A program made the translations under genes and the position numbers. A model generated the notes under the pieces. It did not search any database. It was given only the letters and a program-made list of their open reading frames with translations, and had not been told where the DNA came from. A DNA stretch of 55,983 nt, from the NCBI RefSeq assembly GCF_000379805.1, contig NZ_KB903609.1, positions 175,259 through 231,241 on the forward strand, read 5' to 3'. Positions 41,989 through 49,635 of the stretch are shown here, piece after piece (the first letter of the stretch is position 1; each line of letters starts with the position of its first letter). The DNA is from Lewinella cohaerens DSM 23179 (lineage in GTDB: Bacteria > Bacteroidota > Bacteroidia > Chitinophagales > Saprospiraceae).

Positions 41989-42915
41989 CTACGCTTTCTT
42001 AAACACTTCGGCCATCATACAGCGGGCGCTTCCTCCTCCATACGACTCAATGGTATCCAGCGGGCTGTGAAGAAGCTTGGTGTGTAATTCCAGCTGCTCA
42101 ATTTGCTCACTGGTAAGCGAATTATAAGCCTGAGAAGACATCGCAAGATAAGTTTGCTCATTTGCCCCTTGCACTTGTAGCATATTGCCCGCAAAGGCCT
42201 TCATTTGTTCTCGGGTGATAGAGACGATGTCTTTGCCGGTCTGGGTTAGCATGTCGGTCACCTCTCTTCTTTGTACAGCATCCGTGATAGTATCCAGGCA
42301 AATCACACAGAAATTTGTTCCTAAGGCCATCATCACATTGGTATGATAAATCGGTAACCCGTTCATATCATAGCTTTCGAAAAGCACCTTTTCAAAGCCC
42401 ATCCATAAAGCAAACTCATCCAATAAACCTTCGTCGGTACGGATACTACGACAAGCATAGACTATCCTGTTGTCTCTATCCAGGATCATGCTCCCCGTTC
42501 CTTCTAAAAAGCGCTCTGATAGCTCTCGCTTTTCGAGGCGAATATGCTTATCAAAGCCAAAATCCTTGATCAACTGGGTTACCACATCCTCTCGGCGTTC
42601 CAGCCTACGCATAGGAGCATACATTGGATAGGTGATCACTGATCCATCCTCGTGGGTAGAAAACCAATTGTTGGGAAAGACCGCATCGTGTTTCAAGGGA
42701 CTGTTAGTGTCTTCAACGACAATTACCACTACGCCAGCCTCTCTGAGTGTGGCGACAAAACCATCGAATTCGGCTTGAGCGCGGTTATTTATTTCTTTTC
42801 CAGAAAGGGATTTATCATTGGTCTGGAATGCATTGTTACCCGCAGTTTCGGCATTGTACCCAAAGTTTGCAGGACGAACCATCAAGATGGTATCGGTAAT
42901 TTGTGTGGTGTGCAT
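41989..42915 (-). CDS. ctlX: CtlX-type citrulline/arginine hydrolase (amidinotransferase superfamily)
   Basis: The 308-residue protein belongs to the guanidino-modifying superfamily. The presumed catalytic residues are Cys299 in GGSARCMMAE, His191 in PIYHTNVMMALG and the substrate-binding Asn/Trp block FPNNWFSTH (80-88). These match the citrulline utilisation hydrolase CtlX and arginine-deiminase-related proteins common in Bacteroidota. The reaction is likely hydrolysis of an ureido or guanidino group, producing ammonia. No other arginine-pathway gene is adjacent. The substrate is inferred from family only. Confidence 0.8.
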   Translation of the reverse strand: MHTTQITDTILMVRPANFGYNAETAGNNAFQTNDKSLSGKEINNRAQAEFDGFVATLREAGVVVIVVEDTNSPLKHDAVFPNNWFSTHEDGSVITYPMYAPMRRLERREDVVTQLIKDFGFDKHIRLEKRELSERFLEGTGSMILDRDNRIVYACRSIRTDEGLLDEFALWMGFEKVLFESYDMNGLPIYHTNVMMALGTNFCVICLDTITDAVQRREVTDMLTQTGKDIVSITREQMKAFAGNMLQVQGANEQTYLAMSSQAYNSLTSEQIEQLELHTKLLHSPLDTIESYGGGSARCMMAEVFKKA

Positions 42916-42971
42916 TGGCTAATAATTTGGTGCGACAAAGAAAGGGAGAATTTATGTAACCAGGGTGAAAA

Positions 42972-43050
42972 AAGTCGGAAGTGGGAGGTCGGAAATCGGA
43001 AGTTTTAAAAAAGGTGTAAAAGTTGGGCAAGTGTAAAAGTGTAAAGGTTG
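42972..43050. repeat. Low-complexity intergenic repeats (TCGGAAG and GTGTAAAAG words)
   Basis: TCGGAAG-like units repeat imperfectly from 42973 to 43004, and then GTGTAAAAG-like units from 43012 to 43044. The second block holds a 16-mer also found at 11215. Both types recur in intergenic regions of Bacteroidota genomes. The region lies upstream of CtlX and downstream of the acetyltransferase gene. Confidence 0.6.
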
Positions 43051-43119
43051 AAATCAGCGTTTAAAAACCCACCCAAAGCCTCTCTTTGGATATCTTTGAT
43101 GGTTCAAAAACGTAGTTGA

Positions 43120-43626
43120 TTAATCTCTACATGTTTTGTATAACACCCCTGGTTTACCTTCAAAATCAAAGGTTTCCACGAATTGCATCCCTATTTTTTC
43201 CAGCACGCGAATAGAAGCTACATTTTCGGTTTGAGCTCGGCCAATGACACAGGGGATATTTAGTGTTGTAAAACCATACTGAAGACAGGCGGTTGCAGCT
43301 TCCGTAGCATATCCACGGCCCCAGAATTTTCTATGAAAACGAAACCCCAGGTCCACATCACCGGATTTTGGGTGATACTTAAGTCCGCAAAACCCCAGAT
43401 ATTCTTCGGTTGTTCGATCCAAGACCGTCCATCTTCCATAGCCGCATTTTTGGTAATGCTGGTAGCTTGTTAGAAAGGCTTCAGCAGCTGCCATATCCGT
43501 AAAAGGTACATCGCCTGTATATTGCAAAACAAGGGGATCATTGTTCATCCGGAAGAAGCCCAAAGCATCTTCCTTTTGGAACTTTCGCAGTAAGAGTCGA
43601 TCTGTTGTTATTTTGAATTCGGACAT
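43120..43626 (-). CDS. GNAT family N-acetyltransferase, RimJ/RimL-like
   Basis: This 168-residue protein has the RimJ/RimL layout: TDRLLLRKFQKEDA at the start, then YLGFCGLKYHPKSGDVDLGFRFHRKFWGRGYATEAATACLQYGF with the acetyl-CoA-binding GRGYATEA loop, and a final NVASIRVLEKIGMQFV block. It probably acetylates a protein N-terminus or a small amine; the substrate is unknown. A longer frame begins at 43677, but it adds 17 residues not in the family, so I use the ATG at 43626. It diverges from the DUF819 gene, whose start is 61 bp away. Confidence 0.85.
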   Translation of the reverse strand: MSEFKITTDRLLLRKFQKEDALGFFRMNNDPLVLQYTGDVPFTDMAAAEAFLTSYQHYQKCGYGRWTVLDRTTEEYLGFCGLKYHPKSGDVDLGFRFHRKFWGRGYATEAATACLQYGFTTLNIPCVIGRAQTENVASIRVLEKIGMQFVETFDFEGKPGVLYKTCRD

Positions 43627-43687
43627 AATCACTAGATTGTGGGTTACAAAATAGGATACAAAACACAAGACCAACAAATAAACACAG

Positions 43688-44812
43688 ATGGTACTGACGA
43701 TAATACTAGCAGTAGGTTTCCCTTTTTTAGCGCTGCGCCTCGAAAAAAGTGACCGTTTACCCTCTTTCTTTAGTGCCGTGGTTTTATGCTATGCTTTTGG
43801 CATCATCATCGGCAATATCGTTCCTCACCTTGTCCATGAATCAACAGCAGAGCAACTCGCGGCGGCGGGTATGATCATTGCCTTGCCTATGCTCCTTTTT
43901 GGGGCTAACATCAAAGAAAACTGGCGTTTGGCGGGGCCTGGCTTAGCAGCTTATGGACTTTGTGCCGTTGCTGGACTTATAGGCACTGCACTGGCCGCTT
44001 ACTATTTTCAGGAAAGCCAAACTGATGGTTGGAAAGTAGCAGGCATGCTGACGGGGCTGTATACCGGCGGTACGCCTAATATGCAGGCGATTGGTATTGC
44101 GGTGGATGCCCCGGGGGATTATGTCGTGCTGTTGCAGGCCGCAGATATCGTGGGTGGTGGTGTTTACTTATTGATGCTGATGACTTTCATACACCCTTTT
44201 CTGGGGCGATTTCTACCAAGCTTTTCCACTAATCAGCCGGACGAACAAGAGGAAGATTTTGTTGAAGAAACAGGTAAGGGTTTTCGCTTCCTGCCTACCA
44301 TAATCAGTTTAGGTGTGGGTGTTGCCGCGGCAGGGCTTACTTATTTATTTACTGGAGATATAGGCAAGAATACGACTTTGCTCATACTCTTACTTACTAC
44401 TTTCAGCCTGGGGCTTTCTTTCTCTCCCAAGATCAGCAACTTGCGTGGTGCTTATCTTCAAGGAGAATACTTCCTTCTCGTTTTTTGTGTGGCACTAGGA
44501 CTGATGGCCAATTTCCAAAAACTGCTGGGAGAAGGATTGCCTTTACTTGCCTTTTCCCTAGTAGCATTGATCAGCACCATTCTGATCCACTGGTTGTTGG
44601 CTAAAATCTTTAAAATCGACCGAGACACCGTGATGATTAGCTCGACGGCAGCACTATACGGCCCTGTATTCATAGCGCAGGTAACTACCGCTATCAATAA
44701 TCGCCGCTTACTCGCACCGGGTATTGCCTTGTCTTTACTTGGGCTAGCCGTTGGAAATTACCTTGGTATTGGGGTTGCTTATCTGGCGAAGTGGTTGTTG
44801 GCGCAGTTTTAG
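43688..44812 (+). CDS. DUF819 family integral membrane protein
   Basis: The 374-residue protein has about ten membrane helices and matches DUF819 (YjcL-like), with TGLYTGGTPNMQAIGIA and ISSTAALYGPVFIAQVTTAINN, which have the Gly/Thr/Asn-rich breaks of a transporter with two inverted halves. A transporter role is likely but the substrate is unknown. A GC-rich 51-bp repeat begins 5 bp after its stop. The TspO-like gene follows in the same direction. Confidence 0.85.
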   Translation: MVLTIILAVGFPFLALRLEKSDRLPSFFSAVVLCYAFGIIIGNIVPHLVHESTAEQLAAAGMIIALPMLLFGANIKENWRLAGPGLAAYGLCAVAGLIGTALAAYYFQESQTDGWKVAGMLTGLYTGGTPNMQAIGIAVDAPGDYVVLLQAADIVGGGVYLLMLMTFIHPFLGRFLPSFSTNQPDEQEEDFVEETGKGFRFLPTIISLGVGVAAAGLTYLFTGDIGKNTTLLILLLTTFSLGLSFSPKISNLRGAYLQGEYFLLVFCVALGLMANFQKLLGEGLPLLAFSLVALISTILIHWLLAKIFKIDRDTVMISSTAALYGPVFIAQVTTAINNRRLLAPGIALSLLGLAVGNYLGIGVAYLAKWLLAQF

Positions 44813-44816
44813 CGAT

Positions 44817-44867
44817 GGAGCAACCACCCTCGGTTATGCGAACCGATCCCGCCAGCGGGATACATGG
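44817..44867 (+). repeat. GC-rich 51-bp dispersed repeat, copy 1
   Basis: The 51 bp are identical to 45764-45814. It contains two hairpins: TCGGTT-ATGCG-AACCGA and ATCCCGC-CA-GCGGGAT. A third hairpin (ACGAGCC-GT-GGCTCGT, 44868-44883) follows only in this copy. GC content is well above the neighbourhood. Confidence 0.85.
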
Positions 44868-44955
44868 ACGAGCCGTGGCTCGTGAGCAACCCAATTTTAA
44901 GCTGAACAATGAAATTATAAATACGTTTCACTACTTTATCGAATAAACCTTTGCT

Positions 44956-45738
44956 ATGCGTACCAAAACCTTACAAACCCTCAATCTGATTGGCTTTTTG
45001 CTGGTGTTGTTACTCAACACACTGGCCAATGCGCTCCCGCTTAACGGCTACAATACTGGCGAGTTATCAGATCGATACCCCAACTTTTTTGTACCTGCTG
45101 GATTCACCTTTAGCATCTGGGGAGTTATCTACTTACTGCTGATCATTTTTATTATTTATCAACTGCGTAGCTGGTGGAAAAAACAAGATGTAGATCTGAG
45201 TTTCGTACAAAAGATCGGGCCGTGGTTTTTTATTTCTTGTCTGGCCAACGCCAGTTGGATCCTTGCCTGGCATTATCTACAGATTACCCTTAGCTTACTG
45301 ATTATGCTGATTATACTGGGCAGTCTCATCATCATCTACCTCAGGCTGGGTATTGGTGAATCATCACCGACTCCGCCTACCAACAAATGGACAGTACGGC
45401 TTCCTTTCAGTATTTATCTCGGTTGGATTACGGTGGCGACGATTGCCAATGTCACTACCCTTCTTGTCGATAACGGCTGGCAAGGTGGAGCGATTGGCCC
45501 CATCAGCTGGGCTGCTGTAATGATCGTTATTGCTGGATTAATCGGAATTCTTATTCTTGTCAAAAGGGCCGACATTGGTTTTGTGTTGGTCTTAATTTGG
45601 GCCTTCTATGGTATCTACGCCAAGCAATCTGGAAATACGACCGCTGATGTTGACAGTATCCTTTTGGCGGCCAAAGTAGTAATGGCTTTACTCGCTGTAG
45701 CTGCGGCCAGTAGGTTCAAAAAATGGTTGACGGTGTAG
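44956..45738 (+). CDS. TspO/MBR-related membrane protein
   Basis: The 260-residue protein has seven predicted helices and matches the TspO/MBR-related tryptophan-rich group seen in Bacteroidota (FFVPAGFTFSIWGVIYLLLI, LANASWILAWHYLQITLSLLIML, IYLGWITVATIANVTTLL). Classical TspO is smaller (about 160 residues, five helices) and binds tetrapyrroles; this longer relative may have a different ligand. It stands between two copies of the 51-bp repeat, so its region could have been rearranged with them. Confidence 0.8.
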   Translation: MRTKTLQTLNLIGFLLVLLLNTLANALPLNGYNTGELSDRYPNFFVPAGFTFSIWGVIYLLLIIFIIYQLRSWWKKQDVDLSFVQKIGPWFFISCLANASWILAWHYLQITLSLLIMLIILGSLIIIYLRLGIGESSPTPPTNKWTVRLPFSIYLGWITVATIANVTTLLVDNGWQGGAIGPISWAAVMIVIAGLIGILILVKRADIGFVLVLIWAFYGIYAKQSGNTTADVDSILLAAKVVMALLAVAAASRFKKWLTV

Positions 45739-45763
45739 TGAATTTTAGCCCTGCCATTAGGCG

Positions 45764-45814
45764 GGAGCAACCACCCTCGGTTATGCGAACCGATCCCGCC
45801 AGCGGGATACATGG
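45764..45814 (+). repeat. GC-rich 51-bp dispersed repeat, copy 2
   Basis: This copy is identical to 44817-44867 and has the same two hairpins. Similarity stops after ATACATGG. It continues into a further GC-rich stretch and then the 45-bp palindrome. Confidence 0.85.
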
Positions 45815-45876
45815 GCCAGTGCGTAAGGCAAGGCCTGAAGCACGGCGCACGGGAGGAGCAGGACAAGGGATGGGCA

Positions 45877-45921
45877 GCTTCTCCGTAGGGTCGGGTTTAA
45901 AACCCGACCCTACGGAGAAGC
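45877..45921. repeat. 45-bp perfect palindrome
   Basis: Perfect 22-bp arms meet at one central A. The left arm reads GCTTCTCCGTAGGGTCGGGT then TT, and the right arm is its exact complement. It lies 62 bp after the second 51-bp repeat, between the convergent TspO-like and galK genes. It could act as a terminator for both, but its length and GC-rich surroundings suggest part of a mobile or amplified repeat. Confidence 0.8.
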
Positions 45922-45971
45922 AGACAGCCCGGTGCCCAGGAACGCAGGCATGGCCCCAAAGCATTGAATGG

Positions 45972-47129
45972 CTAAACCTCCCCTACTCCATCTACCAGAC
46001 GGACAACCAGTTCTTCTCCTTGTTTTCCAAACTCAGCTTCATAGGCCGCTAAAGCTTCGCTTACGAAGGCCGCGCGGGCGTCTTTACGAACCAAATTGAG
46101 GGTGCAGCCACCAAAGCCACCGCCCATGATACGAGCGCCATATACGCCTGGGTGGCGAAATGCTTGTGTGAAAAGAAAATCAATTTCAGGGCAACTGACT
46201 TCATAATCCATTGCCAGGCCCAACTGGGTAAGATTCAGTAATTGCCCCACTTTTTTAGCATCTCCTGCAGCCAGGGCATCAATCATGGCGAGGGTTCGAT
46301 AATGCTCGCCTACGATATAGCGACATCGCTGGTAAACCTTACCCGGAAACTCTTCTTTGAGCTGCTCGACCTGTGGAGGGGTAGCATCGCGCAAGGATTT
46401 GATCTCAGGAAAATGTTGTTGCAAAACCGCTACGCCTTGTGCACATTCTTCCACTCTCTTGACATAGGCAGATTCGGCTAGGTTGTGGCTCACTTTAGAG
46501 TTGAGCAGCACCCACTCGCAACCTTCGATAGCTACTGGTACTTTGCGAAACGACAGGTCTCGGCAGTCCAGCATAATTGCATGGTCTTTTACGCCATTGA
46601 GACTGGCAAACTGATCCATGATGCCGCAGGGGATCCCTACAAATTCGTGAGAGGATTGCTTTGCCAATTGTGCCAATTCCGGGCCACTGTAACCTGCTTT
46701 GAGTAATAGATTCCAGCTCATGGCCATTCCACATTCCAAAGCAGCAGAAGAACTTACGCCTGCCCCAACGGGAAGGTTGCCACCAAAAACAACGTCCAGG
46801 CCGATCAACTTGTGGCTGCGTTGTGAAAACTGCTGAGCAATACCTAGTAAATAATTAAGCCACAGCGACTTACCCGGCTTAATCTCAAGTAAATCAACAA
46901 CCGCTGATTCTTCAATATCTAAAGCCCAAAAACGCAATTGTTGGGTGCCATTGGGTCTGACGGCGAAATACAAAGCCCGGTCAATTGCTCCTGGCAGCAC
47001 CAAGCCCTGATTATAATCGGTATGCTCTCCTATGATATTAATACGCCCCGGCGCGCGTAAAAGTAGTGCCGGGGCGTAAGTAGTAAGCGCCTGAAATTGG
47101 CGACTTATTGATTCCTTGTTATGCATCAT
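45972..47129 (-). CDS. galK: Galactokinase
   Basis: The 385-residue enzyme phosphorylates galactose at C1 with ATP. GHMP-kinase signatures are clear: RAPGRINIIGEHTDYNQG (25-42), GAGVSSSAALE (122-132) and GARIMGGGFGGCTLNLV near the C-terminus. Length is normal. Its ATG overlaps the stop of yebC by 1 nt (TAATG), so translation is coupled to that gene. No galT, galE or galactosidase gene lies nearby. Confidence 0.95.
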   Translation of the reverse strand: MMHNKESISRQFQALTTYAPALLLRAPGRINIIGEHTDYNQGLVLPGAIDRALYFAVRPNGTQQLRFWALDIEESAVVDLLEIKPGKSLWLNYLLGIAQQFSQRSHKLIGLDVVFGGNLPVGAGVSSSAALECGMAMSWNLLLKAGYSGPELAQLAKQSSHEFVGIPCGIMDQFASLNGVKDHAIMLDCRDLSFRKVPVAIEGCEWVLLNSKVSHNLAESAYVKRVEECAQGVAVLQQHFPEIKSLRDATPPQVEQLKEEFPGKVYQRCRYIVGEHYRTLAMIDALAAGDAKKVGQLLNLTQLGLAMDYEVSCPEIDFLFTQAFRHPGVYGARIMGGGFGGCTLNLVRKDARAAFVSEALAAYEAEFGKQGEELVVRLVDGVGEV

Positions 47130-47848
47130 TACTCGTCCTCCATGTCCATGTTATGGAAGACATTGACGACGTCATCATCATCTTCTAATCTTTCGATAAG
47201 CTTGATCATCGCCTCAACGCCATCATCGTCCAATTTTTTGGTATGCGAAGGCACTCGGATTAGCTCTGCAGTATCCACTTCAATTTTACGCTCTTCAAGT
47301 GCCTGCTGCATCGCGCCGAAATCTTCGAAAGCGGTATAGAGGACAAAAAGGTCATCTTCTGTACCTAGTTCCTCCAGTCCATGATCGATCAGTTCTAGTT
47401 CAAGCTCTTCCTGATCAAGGCCTTCTGCTTTCACTTTGAACACCCCACGGCGCGTAAACATATACTCGACTTCACCAGAGTTGCCAAGGCTACCTCCTCC
47501 TTTAGAGAATTGCAGGCGCATACTAGCGACCGTACGATTGGTGTTATCCGTAGCTGTTTCCACCATTACGGCAATGCCGTTGGGGCCATAACCTTCGTAA
47601 ATAACTTCATCGTAGTTTTCTGAATCTTTAGACAGAGCCCGCTTAATGGCAGCGTCTACATTGGCCTTAGGCATGTTGGCCGTCTTGGCATTCTGGACTG
47701 CAATCCTTAAGCGTGGATTGTAATCGGGCTCTCCGCCACCGTCCTTGACCGCCATTGCGATCTCTCTGCCAATCTTAGTGAAGACTTTAGCCATAGAGGC
47801 CCAGCGCTTCATTTTCCTCGCTTTCCGATATTCAAATGCTCTTCCCAT
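47129..47848 (-). CDS. YebC/PmpR family DNA-binding / translation factor
   Basis: The 239-residue protein matches the YebC family: MGRAFEYRKARKMKRWASMAKVFTKIGREI, NPRLRIAVQNAKTANMPKANVDAAIKRA, and NGIAVMVETATDNTNRTVASMRLQFSKGGGSLGNSGEVEYMF. Members were described as transcription regulators, and recent work shows effects on translation of proline-rich stretches. Length is usual. It is the first gene of a two-gene unit with galK. A TTG-21-TATTTTTG promoter lies just upstream. Confidence 0.93.
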   Translation of the reverse strand: MGRAFEYRKARKMKRWASMAKVFTKIGREIAMAVKDGGGEPDYNPRLRIAVQNAKTANMPKANVDAAIKRALSKDSENYDEVIYEGYGPNGIAVMVETATDNTNRTVASMRLQFSKGGGSLGNSGEVEYMFTRRGVFKVKAEGLDQEELELELIDHGLEELGTEDDLFVLYTAFEDFGAMQQALEERKIEVDTAELIRVPSHTKKLDDDGVEAMIKLIERLEDDDDVVNVFHNMDMEDE

Positions 47849-47904
47849 GGTTTTATTTGATCAGTAAAATACTGTTCTATTGATTTTAAGCTTTTATACT
47901 TCTG

Positions 47905-47936
47905 CAAAAATATAAAATGAGCAGCAAAAAAAACAA
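47905..47936 (-). promoter_or_regulatory. Promoter of yebC-galK
   Basis: On the minus strand TTG (47936-47934) is followed after 21 bp by TATTTTTG (47912-47905), an exact -7 box. The start should lie near 47898, leaving about 50 nt before the yebC ATG. Confidence 0.6.
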
Positions 47937-47940
47937 TAAT

Positions 47941-48759
47941 TTAACCTGCTGCAAATTCACAATACAAACGGTAGCCGTCCGGGGTTTCTACAAAAAAATA
48001 ATAGAGTGCGCTACTATCTCGATCCGCTTCTGCTGCATCGTATTCGTAAGTTACACCAAATACATAGAACTCCATATTTGGTTCAGCGATTACTTTTTCA
48101 TTACATCCCCGACAATATTCCTCCTCACACAAATGTGCTGCATAGATTACCTTTTCTTTTTCGCTGCTGTACTCGCGCTGCCCAATCATATTCACAACAA
48201 ACCCAGGGCTGGTAGAATATTCAGGATGAATGATACTACGGACAAAGGCTGTATCCCCTTGGTTAGCTGCTACAAGTAATTTTTGCAAAAACACCTTAAA
48301 CTCTTTCGCTATTTCTCCTGAAAATTCAATATCCTCCAATTGAATGGCGGCTTTCTGCGTAGCGTGTGCTCTTTCTAGCGATTGAATTAAGGCAAGGTTA
48401 TGAGCATCTACACTAGTGAGTTTACCACTAACATTGTCATTATTAACAGCGTAGCCTTGGGCTGCAAAAGTAGCATTGAGTTCCTCGTTTTTGAAGCGAT
48501 ACCCGTGGTAAGCATATATTTCGTTGCGTAACATAGCCAATTCCTCTTTGGTCTTGTCTTCCAACTCAGATAGCTCTAACTGCTGTTTGTGATCAAAGCG
48601 ATAAGCAGGTAGTTTTTCCTCCTCCATATCTGTTTCTGCTGCCTGCGCTTGCTGGTCTACCGTTTGCTCTTCTTCTTGCACTTGATCATTGGTACACGAA
48701 AACAGGAAAAACATTAAGCCTCCCAGCCAATAGAACTTCAAATTCATTATCGTCATCAT
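47941..48759 (-). CDS. YARHG-domain lipoprotein
   Basis: The 272-residue protein has a lipoprotein signal (NLKFYWLGGLMFFLFSC) followed by an acidic linker (EEEQTVDQQAQAAETDMEEEK). The YARHG-type domain is seen in LRNEIYAYHGYRFKNEELNATFAAQGY (Tyr replaces the second-position Arg). The C-terminal part with HLCEEEYCRGCNEKVI has four cysteines that could pair or bind metal. YARHG domains occur in extracellular lipoproteins of unknown role. It overlaps the DUF2306 stop by 4 nt (ATGA), so the two are cotranslated. Confidence 0.8.
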   Translation of the reverse strand: MMTIMNLKFYWLGGLMFFLFSCTNDQVQEEEQTVDQQAQAAETDMEEEKLPAYRFDHKQQLELSELEDKTKEELAMLRNEIYAYHGYRFKNEELNATFAAQGYAVNNDNVSGKLTSVDAHNLALIQSLERAHATQKAAIQLEDIEFSGEIAKEFKVFLQKLLVAANQGDTAFVRSIIHPEYSTSPGFVVNMIGQREYSSEKEKVIYAAHLCEEEYCRGCNEKVIAEPNMEFYVFGVTYEYDAAEADRDSSALYYFFVETPDGYRLYCEFAAG

Positions 48760-49421
48760 TTTACTTGTGAAGCCCCAAAGGTATTTATTAGATATTGGCA
48801 GAAGCCTAAATAAATGAATAATTCTGCCAGTAACAAGTTACCAACCCAACTCACCCAAGCATTCGTAATGTAGGTTTCAATAGGGTACGTCCCAAAAAAA
48901 GCAGGCAATACATAGGCGTATATTCGTAAGCTGATTGCTGCAAGGGCAAGCGCATAGCTGCGTATCATAAATTTACTGTGTTCCATCCAATTGCCTTCCC
49001 TGGCGTACTTTAGCGCAAGCACTGTCATCAACCACCATAATACACTTTGAAAAACAAAAGCGACCTTGGCAGGCAAGCCTCCATTAGCATATAAAGCAAT
49101 AATAAAGCCGGAAGGTGCACTTAAGAGCAAAACGATACTTACATAGAATTTCCCCAATAGTTGATGCCATCGAGGCGAATAACGAAAAAATGAGCTTGAA
49201 AACTGTAAGCCCCCTATCAGCAGCACGAAAATGCTAGAAAAAACATGCGTATAAAATGCAAGGAGGTAATGTGACTGCTGGATAACACTTTGCTTAGCAA
49301 TGAGCAGTCCCGTTGTTGGAGCAAAGTCCGAATAAGACCAAGTTTTGATCACCAGGAAGTAACCATAATAAAGGATAATTATACCCGCCATATATTTTAC
49401 GAAACGCCAAATTGAAGGCAT
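48756..49421 (-). CDS. DUF2306 integral membrane protein
   Basis: The 221-residue protein has about six helices and matches DUF2306: RWHQLLGKFYV, PSGFIIALYANGG, then WMEHSKFMIRSYALALAAISLRIYAYVLP. The conserved His in WHQLLGK and in EHSKFM suggest a heme or metal site, as DUF2306 relates to cytochrome b561-like folds, but this is uncertain. It precedes and overlaps the YARHG lipoprotein, so the pair forms one unit. A -7 box with an inverted repeat around it lies upstream. Confidence 0.8.
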   Translation of the reverse strand: MPSIWRFVKYMAGIIILYYGYFLVIKTWSYSDFAPTTGLLIAKQSVIQQSHYLLAFYTHVFSSIFVLLIGGLQFSSSFFRYSPRWHQLLGKFYVSIVLLLSAPSGFIIALYANGGLPAKVAFVFQSVLWWLMTVLALKYAREGNWMEHSKFMIRSYALALAAISLRIYAYVLPAFFGTYPIETYITNAWVSWVGNLLLAELFIYLGFCQYLINTFGASQVK

Positions 49422-49443
49422 GCTTCTCTATTGTTTATTCTGC

Positions 49444-49479
49444 GAACGTTCTTCTGTGTTAAAAGCAAAAATAACGTTC
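49444..49479 (-). promoter_or_regulatory. -7 box and flanking AACGTT inverted repeat upstream of DUF2306
   Basis: On the minus strand, TATTTTTG (49473-49466) is an exact -7 box, 44 bp before the start of DUF2306. GAACGTT (49444-49450) and AACGTTC (49473-49479) flank it. A repressor binding both arms could cover the start. No good -33 TTG is seen. Confidence 0.4.
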
Positions 49480-49561
49480 CCTTGCTATATACCCGTTACT
49501 TAGTGCCGGGTATAAAATGAACACGATACCCTGTAGACCTAATAGATTAAAATGTTTTTCC

Positions 49562-49604
49562 TATTTTTGAAAAACGAAAGCTCAAATCAGTTTTGTGCTG
49601 TTCT
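49562..49604 (+). repeat. Right-end fragment of the palindromic repeat, upstream of the caspase gene
   Basis: TATTTTTGAAAAACGAAAGC followed by TCAAATCAGTTTTGTGCTGTTCT matches the right third of the copy at 54452. The left end is absent. It ends 31 bp before the caspase ATG, the same position that other copies take relative to their genes. The -7 site is degraded (CAGTTTTG). Confidence 0.65.
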
Positions 49605-49635
49605 TTTTTGTTCTAAAACTCAAACCTGACCCATT

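Noticed and set aside
42652-43008. Plus-strand frame opposite the CtlX gene
   Set aside because: It mirrors a well-supported gene and runs into low-complexity repeats.
44694-45964. Minus-strand frames encoding CIPLAGSVRITEGGCS at both 51-bp repeats
   Set aside because: The shared peptide is only the translation of the repeated DNA. Flanks differ, frames are short, and one overlaps the DUF819 gene.
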